From: Periconia sp. R9002
Lineage: Eukaryota > Ascomycota > Dothideomycetes > Pleosporales > Periconiaceae
NCBI GenBank assembly: GCA_023627715.1
Contig: JAMAHW010000029.1
Location: 342,735-406,734 of the forward strand
Direction: 5' to 3'
Length of the DNA: 64,000 nt
The translations under genes were made by a program, and so were the position numbers. Below are positions 12,532 through 22,748 of this stretch, one piece after another (position 1 is the first letter of the stretch; every line of letters begins with the position of its first letter). The notes below the pieces were generated by a model, which had not been told where the DNA came from, did no database searches, and worked only from the letters and a program-made list of their open reading frames with translations.

Positions 12532-15295
12532 CTACCTCCCCTCATCACTCCTTCCGAACCCCCTGAACCCACCAACATCCCTTCTGAAGAACTTGCCAAT
12601 GTTCTTCAGGTTCTCATTCAAGTTCGCTTTGGTCTCGCCTCCTTTTCCATCTGCTCCCGCCATGGCCGAGGCAATGCCCCCTTCACCCGGTGCTGGACTC
12701 CCGAATCGGTCCACGCCCTCGCGCACCGCGCTCACCATGGCATTGCCCAACCCCGTTGGGTCAAACCGCGCTCCTACACCTAAACCGGACGAGCCCATGA
12801 CACTGCTGGTGTTCCCGATACTACCGATCCCTCCGCCGTGGCCTGGTTGTAGTTGCAACGGGGTTAATAACGGAGAGTTTTGGGCTAGATTGGCATGATT
12901 CGGCGATGCTTTGAAGGCATTGAAGAGGTCCATGAGGGTTGATTGTTCTGCGCGGCGAATGCCTTTAAGATCGAGTATCTTGCGGAAATTGGTGTCGGAT
13001 TTGTCGGCGATGTGGATGAGGTATGCCTGAACGAGCGCTTCCGGAGGTGATGGCCGTACTTGTAGCGTTTTGAGGAGGGGATCGATCTTTGACATGGTTT
13101 GAGTTGCCCGTTTTACGAAGCTGCTTGCGCTCATCAGTAAGGTGTGACGATTTACGTATCGATGGGAGTACTTACGCTGCCGGCGGCGCTGTGCCAGGCT
13201 CCTCGTTGACTACCGGAACCTCCGTGAACCCCTTCTTCAGCACGTAGCTATCTAAAAGCATTTGTTCGGCGCCCACCTCGCTGATCGGCTTACTTTGTAC
13301 AATGTTCGAGATATAGGTCACGACCATCTGATCGACTAAATTGTCGCAGAATGCTCTTGCATATTGCTGCTTATGCAACAATTTCAAGATTTCGCCCGAC
13401 TGTTCCTTGACATGACGCAAAAGCTCTGCAACATAAGTACTTTGATCCCCGACGCTCTCAAGCTTACTCCAGGGTGTATTGCGCATCTCGCGCCAACTCG
13501 GCTCGCAAGCGAGCTCAACTTTGCGAACGAGGAAACGAACGGTGGCACTTGCGATACCCATGAAGGCATCGGCCTGGCTTTGTAGATCCACCTTCTCTCG
13601 CAAATTCTCATCAATGCGGCTCTTGATCTTTTCCTCTAATTGGTTGCAAGTCATGTAGCAGTAATCAGCTGTGTTTAGAATGAGGATGGCGTCTTCCACG
13701 GATGGACCTTGGCTACCAAATCTATCACTCAGGAAGTAGTACAAGACCTGCTGCCCATACTGATCGAGATATTTTGCGAATGTTGCGGAAAGTTCCAACA
13801 AACTTGACTCTCTTGATAACTTAGCGCATTGAGCAAGAGTGAGGCGGTAAAAGGAGAACAGTTCAGTCGATGATGGTATCACAGATTGTGCCGAAAATTC
13901 CTCCTCGGTATTCCGCAGTTGCTGCTGTCGATATTTGGGTATCAGGGTTGCAAGTTGCCTGCACAGTTAGCGAGGGTACACACGGGAGAGTGAGAAAGGA
14001 ACATACTTGTCTTGAGATTCCACCCAGAGTCGCATATAAGGTTCGAATGCCTCAGATATTGATTGGCTGAATCCCTGGTTTTTCTCCTCTTTAGAAACCA
14101 CAGTGTCTAGTGAGGATCGAGACTATAGAGATTTAGCTTGTGTCGAAGCCGGGGAGGGTTGAATGCCATACCTCGTTCGAGAATCTCCGCTCTAAGCTTT
14201 GCTCAAACTCAAGAGTTTCCTGAAGGCATGAAAGAAGCAGATCAACATCAAGGGTTTGCCCACCCTCTTTCCGCATGGATCGCTGCAATATGCCCTTGAA
14301 GTCGTCTCTTGTGCCCTCACAAAACGAGTTGGCCAACATCTCGTTGACTTTCCAGTATGCTGGGAAAATAGCGGCGTGTTCAACGTCATACGTTTTCATC
14401 ATACGGTTGAACCAAGAGTACCGCCGCGAGATGTTGTCTAACGAGCCGGCCTAGCCAATAACGTTAACATTGATACAAACGTATAGTTAAAACCATGATA
14501 CTGACTTCGTCGTTACCACGAAAGACCTGTCGGTATTCACGTAGCTGGGTATTGCAATACCAATTTATCACTCTTGTCCTGGCGTGCTCACCAAGCGCAT
14601 CAATGACAAGGCAAGCTTCAGTGAGCATCGGTCTTCGCTGTGCGACTTCCATTTTGGCAAACACAACCTCAAAGTCCTCGCACACTTGTTCCAGCAACTC
14701 GCGTTGTAATTCTGCTACATTTCTGCTCAACGTTGCAATCTGATCAATCGACCTATAGCTTTTAAAGTGCGCGACAAGTTGGATAACAGCCTGCAACAAC
14801 TGCGCACACTCCCGGTACTGCCTGCTCTTGCTTAAGCCCCGGAGCTGCTCGTATGCCGTCGTCAACATCTGTAAGCGTTTCAAAGCTGTCATAGACAACG
14901 TGAGATTTCGCTTGGTATTATCCAGCCTCTTTATATCTGCAGTCATCTCGGTGATTGTTTGCTCGGTCTGCATGGCACGTTCGCGCACGCTCTCAATCTT
15001 CTTGAAGAGATCGGCAAGCTCCGATTTGGCATCTTGAATACGTTGTACACTGTCGGCGTCTGAAGCTGTTTGGTAGCTAACGAAGGCCGCGATGTCCTCG
15101 TCGAGGTCATCTTGGTAGCTGCGGAGCGTCAAGGAGGTCGTTGATATCGAGGATAATGTAGAGGGGTGAGAGAATATGTCGTTCAGATGGCCGACAGGAT
15201 CGTAATCAGCTATGAAAAAGTCAATTCGTATTCCACTGCTTCCTATCTACATGGTGGGGTGTACCGGAGTCGAGTGAGGATGAAGGTGCAGGCAT
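12532..15295 (-). CDS. VPS53: GARP complex subunit Vps53
   Basis: Six exons (15295-15265, 15209-14506, 14450-14172, 14122-14007, 13958-13176 and 13129-12532) give 836 residues with consistent phases throughout. The N-terminus YDPVGHLNDIFSHPSTLSSI and the following long coiled-coil block (DIAAFVSYQTASDADSVQRI; ELADLFKKIESVRERA) are the conserved Vps53 N-terminal domain. LIPKYRQQQLRNTEEEF and the exon 5 helices belong to the middle and C-terminal helical region. Vps53 forms, with Vps51, Vps52 and Vps54, the GARP tether that captures endosome-derived vesicles at the trans-Golgi network. The C-terminal 130 residues are glycine/serine-rich and low complexity, as is common in filamentous fungi. It lies in tandem behind the chitinase gene with a 400 bp spacer. 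Confidence 0.93.
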
Positions 15296-15695
15296 GAAGT
15301 CCAGCTAGGCCGGCATTGACCTGCAGCGCTCCCAATCTAGTAGATGTATCTCGGAAAGGCTAGTAAAATATGAGGGGAATGTATCTGGGGAACGGAAACG
15401 CGGAGTAATGCGGAGGTCGTTGAAATGGCTTCTGAGCACACGAGTGAGGCATGCGGTCGTGTCCTGTGTTCTGTCTGGAACGCGCGGCCAATCAGCGTTC
15501 ACAAAGGCCGCATTCAATCTTTGGTCCAAGCGTTTGCTGGCTACAGCTCACATGAAAAGTATCACATTCATTATATCTTCCAGCGACATATTTCGTTCAT
15601 ATTTTGAAGATGGACTAGCCCCAACATTCAATTAGTCCACTCATCCTCTTCTCTATCCTTTTTTTGCTTCTCCAATACTATACACAAGCGTCCGG

Positions 15696-16993
15696 CTACT
15701 GAGGGAACAACCCGAGGAAGCCATTGTAAACTAGACTCCTGTCTTTTTGAGTGTGCGCGCTGGCATCACCTGTACCAGTCCAGTAGAAAAGGCCCCCCAA
15801 TCCGTTTTGGCGCACGTAGGCTGCTTTCATTTGAACAGTGCGTTGATTGTCATATGTCACAAATCCACCGTCACCTCCAACACAGTAGGCTGCTCCGGTC
15901 TGTTCATCGACATACTCGGTTGCACCAGGACGAGGGAGCTCTTTATATTCAAACGTTCCTTCTTCACCAGCACAGCCGTCGTAGGGGTGACCAAGACCCC
16001 TGGTGTTGGTGAAAGAACGGCCATAAGCAGGCACACCCAGCACGATCTTGTAAGATGGTACGCCCTGCCTGACCATGTATGAGACAGCTGAATGACAGGA
16101 AATTGCTGCCTCTGGAGAGTGCAAGGCCTGGGGGGCATAAAGCTGGGCCTGATGACCAGTCTTTTGCACCCACGGTCCGGAGAAGTCGTACGACATGAGG
16201 TTGATCAAGTCGAGATAATGCGAAGCATGGGCGAGATTAATGTGTTGCAGAGCCCATTCGCCGGCTGGTAGAGCCGATGTCAAAGTGTACTGCGGAGCTG
16301 GCATGTACTGTCGAATCGCTGCGAGCAATTGGACATAGTGTTCGCCCTGCCTTGAATCAGACGGATGCTCCCAATCGACTGAATTACACTCATTAGCATA
16401 TATAATCAAATTGTCTGGATATACTCTTACTATCGATGCCATCCAGTTCGAACTGCTGCACCAGACCTAGCGCGCTTCGTGCAAACTGGTCACGACTGGT
16501 TGGGTTTCGAGCCACTTCAGCAAAAGGTTCGCTTCCCTTGCCTCCACCACCGATTGACAGCACAACTCGCAATCTAGTATACTTTTTCTTCAACAGTGCA
16601 AACGAACGTAGACAACCTTTGGTCTCTGGAACGTCTCCGACACCGGCGATAGGGATCTGAGCGTCTGCCCATTCATCGCTTAGCTACAAAAGTCAGCTAT
16701 CGCCATGATAATGGGAGGTACTAAGTATACATATACAGTGCCATCAGGCTTGACCCTAGAGAATTGTTAGCATATGAAGAACGAGTGCGGGGAAGAGTCG
16801 ATATGCTGGTGTACTCTTACCAAGCAAAGGCGTAGAAGACATGGGAGAGGACGTCAAAATTGAGCGATGCGGGAGGTTGGTCGCGATAGATGCGCCAATT
16901 GGGGTAGTAGACGGCGTTCCAGTACATCTTTGGCTCTGGTGGTGGTGGGTAGGAGGAGTAGTTATGAGTATACGGGGCGTTTGTTCGGAACAT
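15696..16993 (-). CDS. GH18 chitinase, intracellular-type (no signal peptide)
   Basis: Exons 16993-16821, 16755-16731, 16683-16431 and 16378-15696 encode 377 residues. The glycoside hydrolase 18 signatures are intact: VVLSIGGGG (substrate strand) and DGIDIDWEHP, which forms only after splicing and puts the proton-donor glutamate near residue 154. MSYDFSG and YWTGTGDA match later conserved strands. It would hydrolyse beta-1,4-GlcNAc bonds in chitin. The N-terminus (MFRTNAPYTHNYSSYPPPPE) is hydrophilic, so no classical secretion signal is present, and there is no chitin-binding module or GPI signal. This resembles the ChiB1 group linked to autolysis or cell-wall turnover; that subgroup placement is inference. 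A 25-nt second exon was inferred from phase and from the continuous KPDGTVYLSDEWAD block. Confidence 0.92.
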
Positions 16994-18603
16994 GGCAGTT
17001 TGCTTGAATGATGTGGTCCGCTTAGCCGTTAGTTTGCAGCTGTAGCTGCACGTCAGATATTATGTACTTGACATATATGTATGTGCACATAAGCGGAAAA
17101 CAGAGATTCAACCGGTGGAAAAGGAATGAAAGGAGGCAGAAATTTCCAAATTAGACAGTGGGCTGCATGGCGTATATGATGTCTAGCAGTCGGGGCATAC
17201 CTGGAGCGCCGCCGCGCGTAGGATGTCGAGCCCATCGAACCGACTAAGAAGACGCTAGGGTTTACAGTCTGAATAGTCTGCAAGGGTGCACGCCCTGCAT
17301 ATATGTATCTATACCACACTCTGCCTGCAGTGCTGCAGTAGCTACACTGTACCTGATCGTGGTTGTTGGCCGGATGAACAGTGAGCTTGATAAAACAGCT
17401 CTTGCGCCAATAAGAGTACCATCTGCCAGTGACATGCATGCCGAAGAAGTAAGATAGCTTCATTTGTGCAAGGACCTTTGAAATGTAGAATGCTTCAATA
17501 CACATGAGCAGCGAAGCCAAGTGGAAGAGAAGCCCTCGTTACAGCGGGAATCGCCAAAAAGGAATTGTTGGTATCAGATAGCCCAGTCGCTATGGATACG
17601 ATGTCGACAACATTGAAAATACTGATAACCTTAGGCCTGCCTAACAGATCCTGACATCAACTCGTCACGATCTTCATATAGACATGCCATACCATACATG
17701 GTGGTAAGCGACAGTGTTGCATGATAGGACGGCGTGGGAGCTGAAAGTGGGGAAGCGGACCACTTGAGTCTCTAATTGCTCCGGATGGATACGGATCGTG
17801 TTGGAAGTTCGGCTTGAGTGTAAGTTGCTGTGAAGAAGGGTGTCGAAGTGGCTTCGGATCATCACGCCAAGCAGACAAAGAGAGGGGGTGGGGCAACATG
17901 CTCGTCAACGCACTAGGAACCTTGTGCATCTGCACGTATTCCTACGCTGTGGCGAGTGCATAGACGGACATGAGGGAGGTTCAAGTTTGACGGACTAGAA
18001 TGAAAAAGGGTGTTTGGCGGCGGGTGGCTGCGAGCGGGGAGAAGCCACGGCTTGCATGAGTATCATGACAACGTACAGTGCGTGTGTAGGGCAGATTGTG
18101 AGAGTGATAGGTGGATGTATTTGGTAATTACCGCGAGAGCGGAATGTGTGGAACCGTCGCTCTTAGTCGAGTCGAGACGAGACGGGTGCGAAATAAACAA
18201 CAGGGGAACCAAAGAACTGGAATGGTCAAACCACTGGGGCAAAACGCTGCAGTGAGGAACTCCTCGATACGGAGTAGGGAGAGGTAGGATACTGTACTGT
18301 ACAAAGGTAGGATTCACGTTGCACTGACGGATGTTGCCATACCCTGAAGTGAATGACGAACTAATGCGCGTGCTTCCCGCTAGCGTCAAAACCATGGATA
18401 GCTATGCCAGACCTCTCTTCCATGGCCACTTGACACCGACAACTCCAAGCCTCGACAACGCTAGGTACCCCATCATCCTTTGCTTTTTCACCCTAAGCTG
18501 GATACTAGCATTCCGTGCCTCTTTCTCCTCACCGCATCTCTGCACACCCCAGCTACCCGTTGCCATCGCTCCCGCGCAATCGCCGCCTTTCGGACGGGAA
18601 ATC
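16994..18603. other. Divergent intergenic region between chitinase and YTH1 genes
   Basis: This 1.6 kb region holds the two divergent promoters. Frames within it (for example 17520-17053 on the minus strand) look random. The frame upstream of 18604 is open back to 18331, but the YTH1 family start fits the methionine at 18604, so 18331-18603 is treated as 5' leader. Confidence 0.5.
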
Positions 18604-19434
18604 ATGACGGAAGTGCAGAGGCCTACTGAGCCCGCTCAGCAGATGGATACCGTTACGCCACAGCCAGCCTACGAATTCAACTTTAGCAACTTCCTTCGTC
18701 GCGAATACCGCTTCGGCCTCGACCCGAATCGCCCGCCATGCAAAGCCTACATGCAAGGACACTGTCCGCTGGGCAACCGCTGCCCAGACAAGCATCAGGT
18801 CTCATCCTCATACAACAAGTACGTGTATCCATATCTCAAAGTTTTTGTAAAAGACTCTTCAGTGGCTAACACATCCACCCAAAGCCTTGTCTGCAAGCAC
18901 TGGCTCCGCGGTCTCTGCAAAAAGGGCGAAACATGCGAGTTCCTTCACGAGTACAATCTACGCCGCATGCCCGAGTGCACCCACTACTCCCGCACCCTCA
19001 CCTGCTCCAACGGCGACGACTGTCTCTACCTCCACATAGACCCCGAATCAAAGCGACCCTCCTGCCCGCACTACGATCGCGGCTTCTGCCCCCTCGGGCC
19101 CCACTGCGCACTGAAGCACAACAAAAAGGACAAACTCTGTCCATTCTACCTGGCCGGATTCTGTCCGGAGGGCAAAGGCTGCAAGTACGGCGCGCATCCC
19201 CGCTTCCCCACCGACCTCAAGAAACCCGAAGTGCGCGTGGAGAAGTCCCCCGAAGAGTTGGAGCGCGAGCGTGCGGAGAGGGAAGCCGAGCGCGAACGCG
19301 AAGATAGGGAGGAGCGGGAACGTGAGGAGCGAAATCCCGGCGCGCATCATGGCGGCGGGCACAAATTCCGCGGTAACTGGCAGGATCGCAAGAGAGCTAG
19401 GGGAGGTCGCAATAAGCGGAGGGGAGGATACTAG
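18604..19434 (+). CDS. YTH1: mRNA 3'-end processing factor YTH1 (CPSF30), five CCCH zinc fingers
   Basis: Two exons (18604-18818 and 18885-19434) encode 254 residues. Five CCCH fingers are visible in order: CKAYMQGHCPLGNRCPDKH, CKHWLRGLCKKGETCEFLH, CTHYSRTLTCSNGDDCLYLH, CPHYDRGFCPLGPHCALKH and CPFYLAGFCPEGKGCKYGAH, the last with C-x4-H spacing. The N-terminal FNFSNFLRREYRFGLD motif and an Arg/Glu-rich then Arg/Gly-rich C-terminus match fungal YTH1. The protein is the subunit of the cleavage and polyadenylation factor that binds the AAUAAA-like signal together with the WDR33-type subunit, in the nucleus. The 66-bp intron splits fingers 1 and 2, has a length divisible by three and contains no stop, so an unspliced transcript would still be translatable. 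Confidence 0.95.
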   Translation: MTEVQRPTEPAQQMDTVTPQPAYEFNFSNFLRREYRFGLDPNRPPCKAYMQGHCPLGNRCPDKHQVSSSYNKYVYPYLKVFVKDSSVANTSTQSLVCKHWLRGLCKKGETCEFLHEYNLRRMPECTHYSRTLTCSNGDDCLYLHIDPESKRPSCPHYDRGFCPLGPHCALKHNKKDKLCPFYLAGFCPEGKGCKYGAHPRFPTDLKKPEVRVEKSPEELERERAEREAEREREDREEREREERNPGAHHGGGHKFRGNWQDRKRARGGRNKRRGGY

Positions 19435-20408
19435 ATCTGCCATTTGTTCACGCACGATCATCATGGCGTTATTTTGAACGAAGACCAATTTTTATGAACC
19501 AACATTCACGACGAGAAGAAAAGACCACGGAACGAGGGTAGAAACATAGCTCATCCTAGCACCAAACGAACGACAGAGAAGAAGACTAATTTTAGAAAGA
19601 AGAAAAGAATGGCGGAGCATATCTATACCCAAATGGAAACCAAGCTAGGACCAACCAATCCATCCGCTTCCACAAAACCCTCCTCTCTCCCTCGGAAAAA
19701 TCATTCTATACCTGCATCGAGATCCTCATCCCGCACGCACGAGCATGAATCGAATCCCCCGCTCATGTGACTCCTCCGCGATGCGCTACCTCTGTACGCG
19801 GCGGTGCGGCGCGCAGACAAAGTTCCCGTCACACCGATCATACTCAGCCATGTGGCGCGTGCGCCCGCGTTCGAATGCGAGAAGTACGTACGCGTACGTA
19901 CCCCGGACGTGACGATGGCGATGGCGGCGGTGAGAAGGAAGACTGTACATGTGGTTTCTTGTTATGTAATGCTACGTACGTGTTATGTTTAAATGTCTAC
20001 CTTGTAAGATGTATAATGTACATGTGTGTTTTGTGGGGGGTTGAGGGGTTTGTGGGGGTGAATGATAGGGAAATGGGATGGAATGAAGGGAAGGGTATTC
20101 GATCGAGGAGAAGAAAAATGAGAAAGGGGGCAAGGAACGCTGCTTTGAGACCAACGCACAGATATACAATTCCTATATTTTCATAACAAGTTGACAAGAC
20201 TTGGCCTTTTCCCCTTGCCATTGAATCCAGACATAGATCGCGACATACCTATACATACATACATACTAAATAGTGAATCAGAACCTCTGTACATAAGTAC
20301 ATACTGATGTACGTGCCTAACGGTGCGCTCTTATCCCCACAGGAAGCTCCCCCCCAAAAACGGATTCGAGTCTCAAAAGGAAAACTTCGCGACCTTTTTT
20401 ACTTTTTT

Positions 20409-20428
20409 CACACACACACACACACACA
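20409..20428. repeat. CA dinucleotide microsatellite
   Basis: Ten uninterrupted CA units lie in the YTH1/epimerase spacer. Candidate length-polymorphic locus. Confidence 0.95.
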
Positions 20429-20818
20429 TGCAAATAATTAATCGATTCAAGAATAACGAGGTAGAGTTGTAAGTGATATATGTGAGATATGTAGGTACGG
20501 TATGGTAAGTACGTAGGTAGATAGGTGAAAAAGGGGGGAAGTGGAAGCGTGGGTATGTAACGAAAACAAAAAAAAACAGTTATATAGAGAGAGAAAACAG
20601 CAAAGAAAAAAAACCCCCTCGGGAAAATGTGAAGACACTGTCCTTCTGTGTCACATATCACCCCGTGGCATAATCCTAGAAGGCGTAGCAACGACAATGC
20701 CCTGGTACATCTCTCACTTCCCTACTTCGTGGGGATGAAGGAAGATAGGGAAAAGGGATCGGACTGATCGATAGCGCCCGGAATTGTTTATCCTCGCCCT
20801 ACCTCCTCCCACCGCTAA

Positions 20819-20839
20819 CTCTCTCTCTCTCTCTCTCTC
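20819..20839. repeat. CT dinucleotide microsatellite
   Basis: About ten CT units in uninterrupted tandem within the same spacer. Confidence 0.95.
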
Positions 20840-21331
20840 GCCACCAAGATGCCAATCCCCGCCGTAGAGAAATTTCGAAACGATAGTGCTAATGAACGCT
20901 CCAGTGGATGCAAGATGAAGAAAGAAAGAAAAAAGGACCCAGGTTTGTATGCAGGGGAAGAGGAGCGGCCGTGAGAGAAAGGGGATATGTGGAAGTATGC
21001 TGCGAGTTCGCTAATGAGAAACGATGGGATGGGATGGAATGCGAACGAACGAGAGGGCGAGCGAAAGCGAGCGAGCTAGGGACGAGGTGGAAGCGATCTG
21101 AGCGGTGGAGAACAAGGGAGAGCAAGGGGCGATCGGGAAGTGGCGGGAAAGAGCCATCGACGAGGCGTTTGAAGATGTCATGTAGAACGATCCAGGGGAC
21201 GGGGGAGAGAGGAGAGGAGACGAGGAGACACGTGGCGATGCGTAGAAATCGTATGTAGCGACCAACGACGGCAGCTATGGTCCCCCAACACATGCTTTAG
21301 AGACAGCAAAAGCGCGGGGGGCACTCAAAAG

Positions 21332-22748
21332 TTACGGCCACCAACCCATCACCTTATAACTCTCGATAATCTCCTCCATCAGCTCCTTGGTGAGCTTCTC
21401 ATGCTTGTACGTGAAGCCGGTCTCCTTCTCAAACGCGCTGCCGTCGAGGCACAGGTCCGTGTCCTTGAGCAGCTCCTTCTCCATGAAGGGGCTGAGCGGC
21501 GTGGTTTGGCTGATGCCGGCTTTGGATTGCAGGTCGGCCCAGGGATCTAGCGTTTCATCGTTGACCTCGTCGACGACGTGGTCGAGGTTCAAACGGGCAA
21601 AGGCCGAAATGAGGGTGCTGTGGAATCCGGTTTTGATGCCGAAGACTTCTTGGATAAGGCTGGCTGTCATGCCTTGGGCTGGAAATGCATGTTAGCGCGA
21701 TGATGCTGGGCGATGATGCTGGGAGGAAGAGGCCATGATCGGTCTTTCGAAGACGAGAGAAATAGGGAAAGGACGATAGAAGACTTACATGTATCACCGT
21801 GATCAACAATATTGAACACGGGTGTCGGTTTTCTCGGTAATGATGATGCTTTGACGTACCAATCCACACCTGTCCAGAGAGCTCTTACCACATCATCGAC
21901 ATGCACCACATTGGTCTTCAGACTCTCTTTCCACAGCCACCTCATTTCCTTGCCCAAGGACTGGTAAACTCTAGCCATGCAAAGCGCCGTGCTCAGGAAT
22001 TTCCTGGTGTAGGGTCCGTAGACGTGAGCCACGCGCAGGACCAACAGATTCAGACCTTCAATCTTGCCCAAGTCCTCTTCGGCTTGTAGTTTCCACTTTG
22101 CGAGTTTCGACCATGGCTTCAATTTATCGGTTTCTTTACGGGGTGTGGATTCGGGTTTGTATACCATGCCGGTGCTGTTTTCTACGTAGCACTTGATGTT
22201 GCGACGGGCGCATTCTTTGCCTACGGCCATGGACAGATCGTACGAGCGCACCTTGTAGACATCATCTTCTTGCGAAAAACGCGTCTCACCGCCGCAGTTG
22301 AAAACATAATCAAACTCTTTGCCATTGGCACGGTCGAAGATGCGTGGGAAGGACTCTAGGGGCAGTTAGTCAGCGGGGGGCATTCTTGTGCATGCCCAAG
22401 CAAATCTATTGCACGCACGTTCTCTTGAAGCATCAGCCTGCACAAAGCGGTCTCTGTTCACAGCTTCCTTGAACTCTGGGGCGACCCAGGCTAGCTCGGG
22501 CAGGTGTTTGTCGACTAATCGGAGCTCCGAGGCAAGCTTGTTATCGTGTATGTATTTGGCGAGGAACTGGCCGGTGTAGCCTGTACAATGATGATCCAGT
22601 CAGCACTCTGTTTTGTGGGCAGTCTGACGTTTGTCCCTCGCGGGAGGTTGTGCGACGCACCGAGGCCTCCAATGATCAAGACTGCTGGCTTCTCGCCGGT
22701 AGTGGGGTCGTCGGGCAAAGGAGCCGCTTTCGCTTCCACGGCGTCCAT
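21332..22748 (-). CDS. NAD(P)-dependent epimerase/dehydratase-like protein (extended SDR fold)
   Basis: Exons 22748-22661, 22580-22419, 22355-21789 and 21678-21332 encode 387 residues. The nucleotide-binding motif IGGLGYTGQF (GxxGxxG, residues about 27-33) is reconstituted across the first intron right after a short N-terminal extension, as in extended short-chain dehydrogenases. Further conserved blocks are FDYVFNCGGETRFSQ, VENSTGMVYKPE, LLVLRVAHVYGPYT, NVVHVDDVVRALW and FNIVDHGDTSQG. The HVDDVVRA block is typical of sugar-nucleotide epimerase-like proteins. The strict Tyr-x3-Lys pair is not in its usual place in the GMVYKPE stretch, so catalytic activity may be altered. Substrate is unknown. 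The model is well supported by phase and by protein continuity across all three introns. Confidence 0.85.

Larger units (their letters stand above)
19435..21331. other. Convergent intergenic region rich in simple repeats
   Basis: This 1.9 kb stretch lies between the 3' ends of YTH1 and the epimerase gene. It has a CA repeat at 20409-20428, a CT repeat at 20819-20839, repeated ACATAC at about 20250-20270 and purine-rich blocks at 20900-21250. Long frames here follow the strand asymmetry of these repeats and show no protein family. No RNA gene is recognised. Confidence 0.55.

Noticed and set aside
17053..17520. 155-codon minus-strand frame between chitinase and YTH1
   Set aside because: Mixed composition with many Tyr/His/Cys, no domain, in the expected promoter region.
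19860..19885. Possible tRNA T-arm (GTTCGAATGC)
   Set aside because: No A box, acceptor stem or anticodon arm around it. Other TTCGA words in the window fail in the same way.
20889..21293. 134-codon minus and 116-codon plus frames in purine-rich DNA
   Set aside because: Complementary open frames produced by GA/CT strand asymmetry; low-complexity proteins without domains.
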